A stretch of 10,499 bases of DNA from Endothia cerciana. Its lineage: Eukaryota; Ascomycota; Sordariomycetes; Diaporthales; Cryphonectriaceae. Every line of letters starts with the position of its first letter. The stretch's first letter is position 1. The stretch is taken from contig JALRMH010000139.1 in the NCBI GenBank assembly GCA_026119935.1, forward strand, positions 1 to 10,499, read 5' to 3'. Position numbers and translations under genes: made by a program. The notes below the pieces were generated by a model. That model worked only from the letters and a program-made list of their open reading frames with translations, was not told the DNA's origin and made no database searches. Shown here one piece after another: positions 7,771-10,499 of this stretch.

Positions 7771-9875
7771 TCTGCAAGAATTATATATAACAGATCAAAG
7801 CCTATAATATTAGACCAGAAAAGAAAGAAGCTAGCTATTAGCGCTGATATACTAATCCTGTCTCTTAAAGAGGCCTAGGTAAGACTGCTTAGCAGCTACT
7901 AAGGCTAGCAGAGCTAGCCGTCTCGCTTGTCTTGCTTCAGCAGTGCCTCTTCTTAATAGTTAAACCCCTTCTAAGATGCAGCTAATAAGATTCAGGAGGA
8001 ATTTAATAAAGAAGGAAAGAGGCGCTTTACAACGCCTGCTAGAGAGGCTTAGTCTATTTTTTCTACACCTATACCTGCACTATTTATAACACTACCTCAA
8101 CAGCACCTAGACACAGCGCTTAATTTAAGCCAGGTGATTATAAATTCAATAAATATAAGCTATTCTGCAATTAGTAGTGCCTTATTAGTAAAGCGTCTAG
8201 ACTACTTTAACCTAGAGCTATCTAACTTTCTATTAGAGAGAGCAGGCGCGATTTTCTAGTACTTTTTCCTAAGGATTACCTTTTACTAGAAGCTGCATAA
8301 TAACAAGGACTAGTCTCTAAAGGCAGGCATACTTAGCGAGATATATTAGATATATATAGTATTCGCTATCTATAATATTAAAGCTTTTATTCTATAGTGT
8401 AAGCAGATTACAAACACAGCACTAATAAGCCTGATTAGATAGCAGTTAATAAACTTAGCCTACTATATATAGATACTAAACTAAGTTTTTAATTTCAAAA
8501 GTAAGATGATCCTACGCTATAGAGGGAAATACAGCTTAGAAGTATGCTAAGTAGTTATTCCTTATCTTTATAAGAACTACTAATTTATAGCGATCTATAA
8601 TTACTACTACTATACTATTCAGGTTCTAGATTTCTTTTATTATAAGAAGAAAGTAGTCTAAAGGATAATTATTAGCCTGATTAAGCTATATCTAAATATA
8701 ATAAAAAAGCTACCTAAGGATAAAGCCTTTACCTACTAGTATATTAGGATGTTCTTGCAGGAAGACAGATAGAGCTGCAGCTTATATATAGCGAATAATC
8801 TACACTTCTTTTTCTAGGAACTAGAGCAGCAGGACAGCAGAGTGTTTACTAACTAGCAGCAATCAGCCTTATATATAAAGTCAGATAACAGCAGCATCTT
8901 GCCCTAGTAATATATCGAAAAGGCCTTTCTAGTAGTAATCTGATTAGAGCTAAGCCTAGCAAGAGAGGTCTTATAGAAGGGTGAATTCCCTAAGAGAAGC
9001 CTAGATGCTTAGAAGCGCAATAGTAGTATTAAGAGATTTATAAAGCTGCAGATCTTAGATAGAGCTAAGAAGGCTTAAGTCAACCTGACGAACTTCTAGC
9101 TCAGCTCTGCAGAGGCAGTTAATTTCGCACTATAAGCAGCTAATCAGATGCGCTGCTCGCTGCTACTTATACTACCTAACCCTATAGCAGCAGAGCAGCA
9201 TATGCCCTTGCCTACTCTAGTGCTTAAGAGTATAGGGACGCTATTACCTAAGAGGCCTAGCCTGAGCTTTGCGAAAGGCACGATGTAGATTAAGATTGCG
9301 AGAAAGGGCTATACTGCTGTGCTGCTCTCTGCATCGCCTGTCTACTCTTCTAAAGGCTCTGATTAGGGCGCAGCGTCTCTGCAGGGCTCCTCTCTAAGGG
9401 GCTCTCTTATAGATTTCGAGATGATGCCAGGCATTGATGCGATAATCTCTCTGCTTAGGCCCTCTCAGCAGCCGGAAGGAATGCTGCGATCCTTCAGCAG
9501 CAAAGATATAGCCTAGCAGGCGATCGCAAAATCTATATCCTAGATAAGTCTTGGACAGAAGCCCTTGTTAAGGACCTTAAGTTTAAGGAGCGATGTGTCT
9601 ATAACGAGCTGCGCCTCGACAGAAGCTTCGCAAGGGCGATCAGGACAGAGCTACTGCCTACTATTCCCTATACCTATCGCGAACCTATCTTAACAGCCTA
9701 TACCAGCCTATAAAGCTAGTTTTAAGAGATAGTAGAGAGTGCTAGACAGGCTTATAAAGAGGGAGAGTACTGATCAGGGCTAGGAAGCGAGGGCAGAGAG
9801 GGCCTAGAGGTAGGAGGTGAGCAGGCCTGCTTAGCTACTAAAGTCTAGAAGATAGCAAAAAGGGAAGGAGAATAA
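7771..9875 (+). pseudogene. Decayed large plus-strand gene, unknown protein of about 700 codons
   Basis: Frame 1 can be followed from about 7771 to about 9510 without a break in phase, with 34 stops of which only one is TGA. The best coding DNA near the 3' end is in frame 3 (about 9437 to the TAA at 9873-9875), so one small indel lies near 9430-9520. Alternatively the tail is a second gene. The N-terminal part is basic and Ser/Gln-rich (KPIILDQKRKKLAIS), followed by a charged KIQEEFNKEGKRRFTTPAREA stretch around 7984-8046. The middle is Tyr/Ile/Leu-rich with clusters such as YNYYYYT. A Pro-rich region follows near 9170-9280. The frame 3 tail contains DRKIYILDKSWTEALVKDL at about 9522 and the only TGG Trp codon I see. 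I recognise no domain and no DDE or recombinase motif with confidence. The start codon is not visible. Confidence 0.5.
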
Positions 9876-9892
9876 AAAAACAGGATTAGTTA

Positions 9893-10499
9893 TAATTAAG
9901 TAGGATAATAAGAGGAAGAGACTACCTAGCAAAGAGAGCAGAGGTATAATAAGTATAGAGATGCAGTATTATTTTTTCTTCTTCTCTTACTTTAGAAGGA
10001 GCATTTCTATACTATAGCTCTGATTATTACTAACCTAGCTCTAGCAAGCTGTTAATATAGCTAGATTCTTATAAATATAGCCCTATTCTTTTTACTTGAC
10101 TTAATAATATATAACTACTCTTTAGTTAAAATATAATAGTAGAAGGGAGAGACTACCTAGCAAAAAGAGCAGAGGTATAGCAGGTATAGAGATGCAGTAT
10201 TGTTTTTTCTTCTTCTCTTACTTTAGAGAGAGTATTTCTATACTATAGCTCTGATTATTACTAACTTAGCTCTAGCAAGCTGTTAATATAGCTAGATTCT
10301 TATAAATATAGCTCTGTTCTTCTTACTTAACTTAATAATGTATAACTACTCCTTAGTTAAGGTGTAATAATAGGAAGGAGAGACTATCTAGCAAGGAGGG
10401 CAGAGGTATAGCAGGTATAGAGATGCAGTATTGTTTTTTCTTCTTCTCTTACTTTAGAGAGAGTATTTCTATACTATAGCTCTGATTATTACTAACTTA
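9893..10499. repeat. Tandem array of 231-bp units, running off the window
   Basis: The landmark GAGACTACCTAGCA (third copy GAGACTATCTAGCA) occurs at 9918, 10149 and 10380, an exact 231-bp spacing twice, so the copies have no net indel. The two complete units and the partial third differ at scattered positions, mostly C/T or A/G. Each unit contains GATGCAGTATT, a pyrimidine block TTTTTTCTTCTTCTCTTACTT, CTGATTATTACTAAC and GCTCTAGCAAGCTGTTAATA. The left end decays into unique DNA near 9890, close behind the large gene relic. The array is unrelated to the satellite at 896-6290. The period is divisible by three, so a coding repeat is possible, but every frame I read has several stops per unit. 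Confidence 0.9.

Noticed and set aside
7771..9510. A genetic code reading TAG and TAA as Gln, since stops in the long frames are almost all TAG/TAA
   Set aside because: TGA codons also occur inside the gag and minus-strand frames. A TAG in gag stands where I recall a Trp in related zinc knuckles, and TGG is almost missing from the window. Mutation of CAG and TGG explains all of this, and repeat copies show the C/T and G/A differences directly.
6358..9875. Tyrosine recombinase (Crypton or Starship captain) in one of the two relics
   Set aside because: The location and basic composition would suit it, but I could not find the Arg-His-X-X-Arg and Tyr pattern in a convincing order in either frame, so no such function is assigned.

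Overview
The window reads as a relic-rich, AT-rich heterochromatic block from a filamentous ascomycete (Pezizomycotina-like) genome. It has almost no open reading frame longer than about 60 codons. However, long stretches keep one readable frame for 500 to 1,750 bases and are broken mainly by TAG and TAA codons. CCA and TGG are very rare while CTAG, CTA and TAG are very common, and paralogous repeats inside the window differ mostly by C/T and G/A. That is what repeat-induced point mutation (RIP) leaves behind. I see no gene that could be translated intact. The species cannot be named from the sequence.

Layout. 1-174 is very AT-rich. 175-249 folds like a class II tRNA and is probably a tRNA or SINE-head relic. 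273-773 is a plus-strand gene relic with six TAG stops. From 896 to about 6290 the window is built on a satellite family with units of about 103-134 bp, present in four blocks (896-1940, 2196-2480, 4623-4900, 5395-6290). An LTR retrotransposon (2481-4622) is inserted in the second/third block. It has two LTRs of about 225 bp, a 4-5 bp target duplication and a decayed gag with a zinc knuckle, but no room for pol. A 250-bp segment occurs on both sides of the element (1941-2190 and 4901-5150).

6358-9875 holds two decayed genes transcribed away from each other. One is a minus-strand frame of 281 codons (7200 to 6358). The other is a plus-strand frame of about 700 codons (about 7771 to 9875). They are separated by about 570 bases that carry pyrimidine tracts facing each gene and overlapping inverted repeats. 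I do not recognise either protein. From about 9893 to the window end runs a second, unrelated tandem array with an exact 231-bp period.

How it fits together. The LTR element is a late insertion, because the satellite still contains related unfilled sites. The divergent pair lying between two different tandem arrays is the best candidate for something undescribed, perhaps the core of a mobile element. That idea is inference, and no terminal repeats or recognisable transposase were found.
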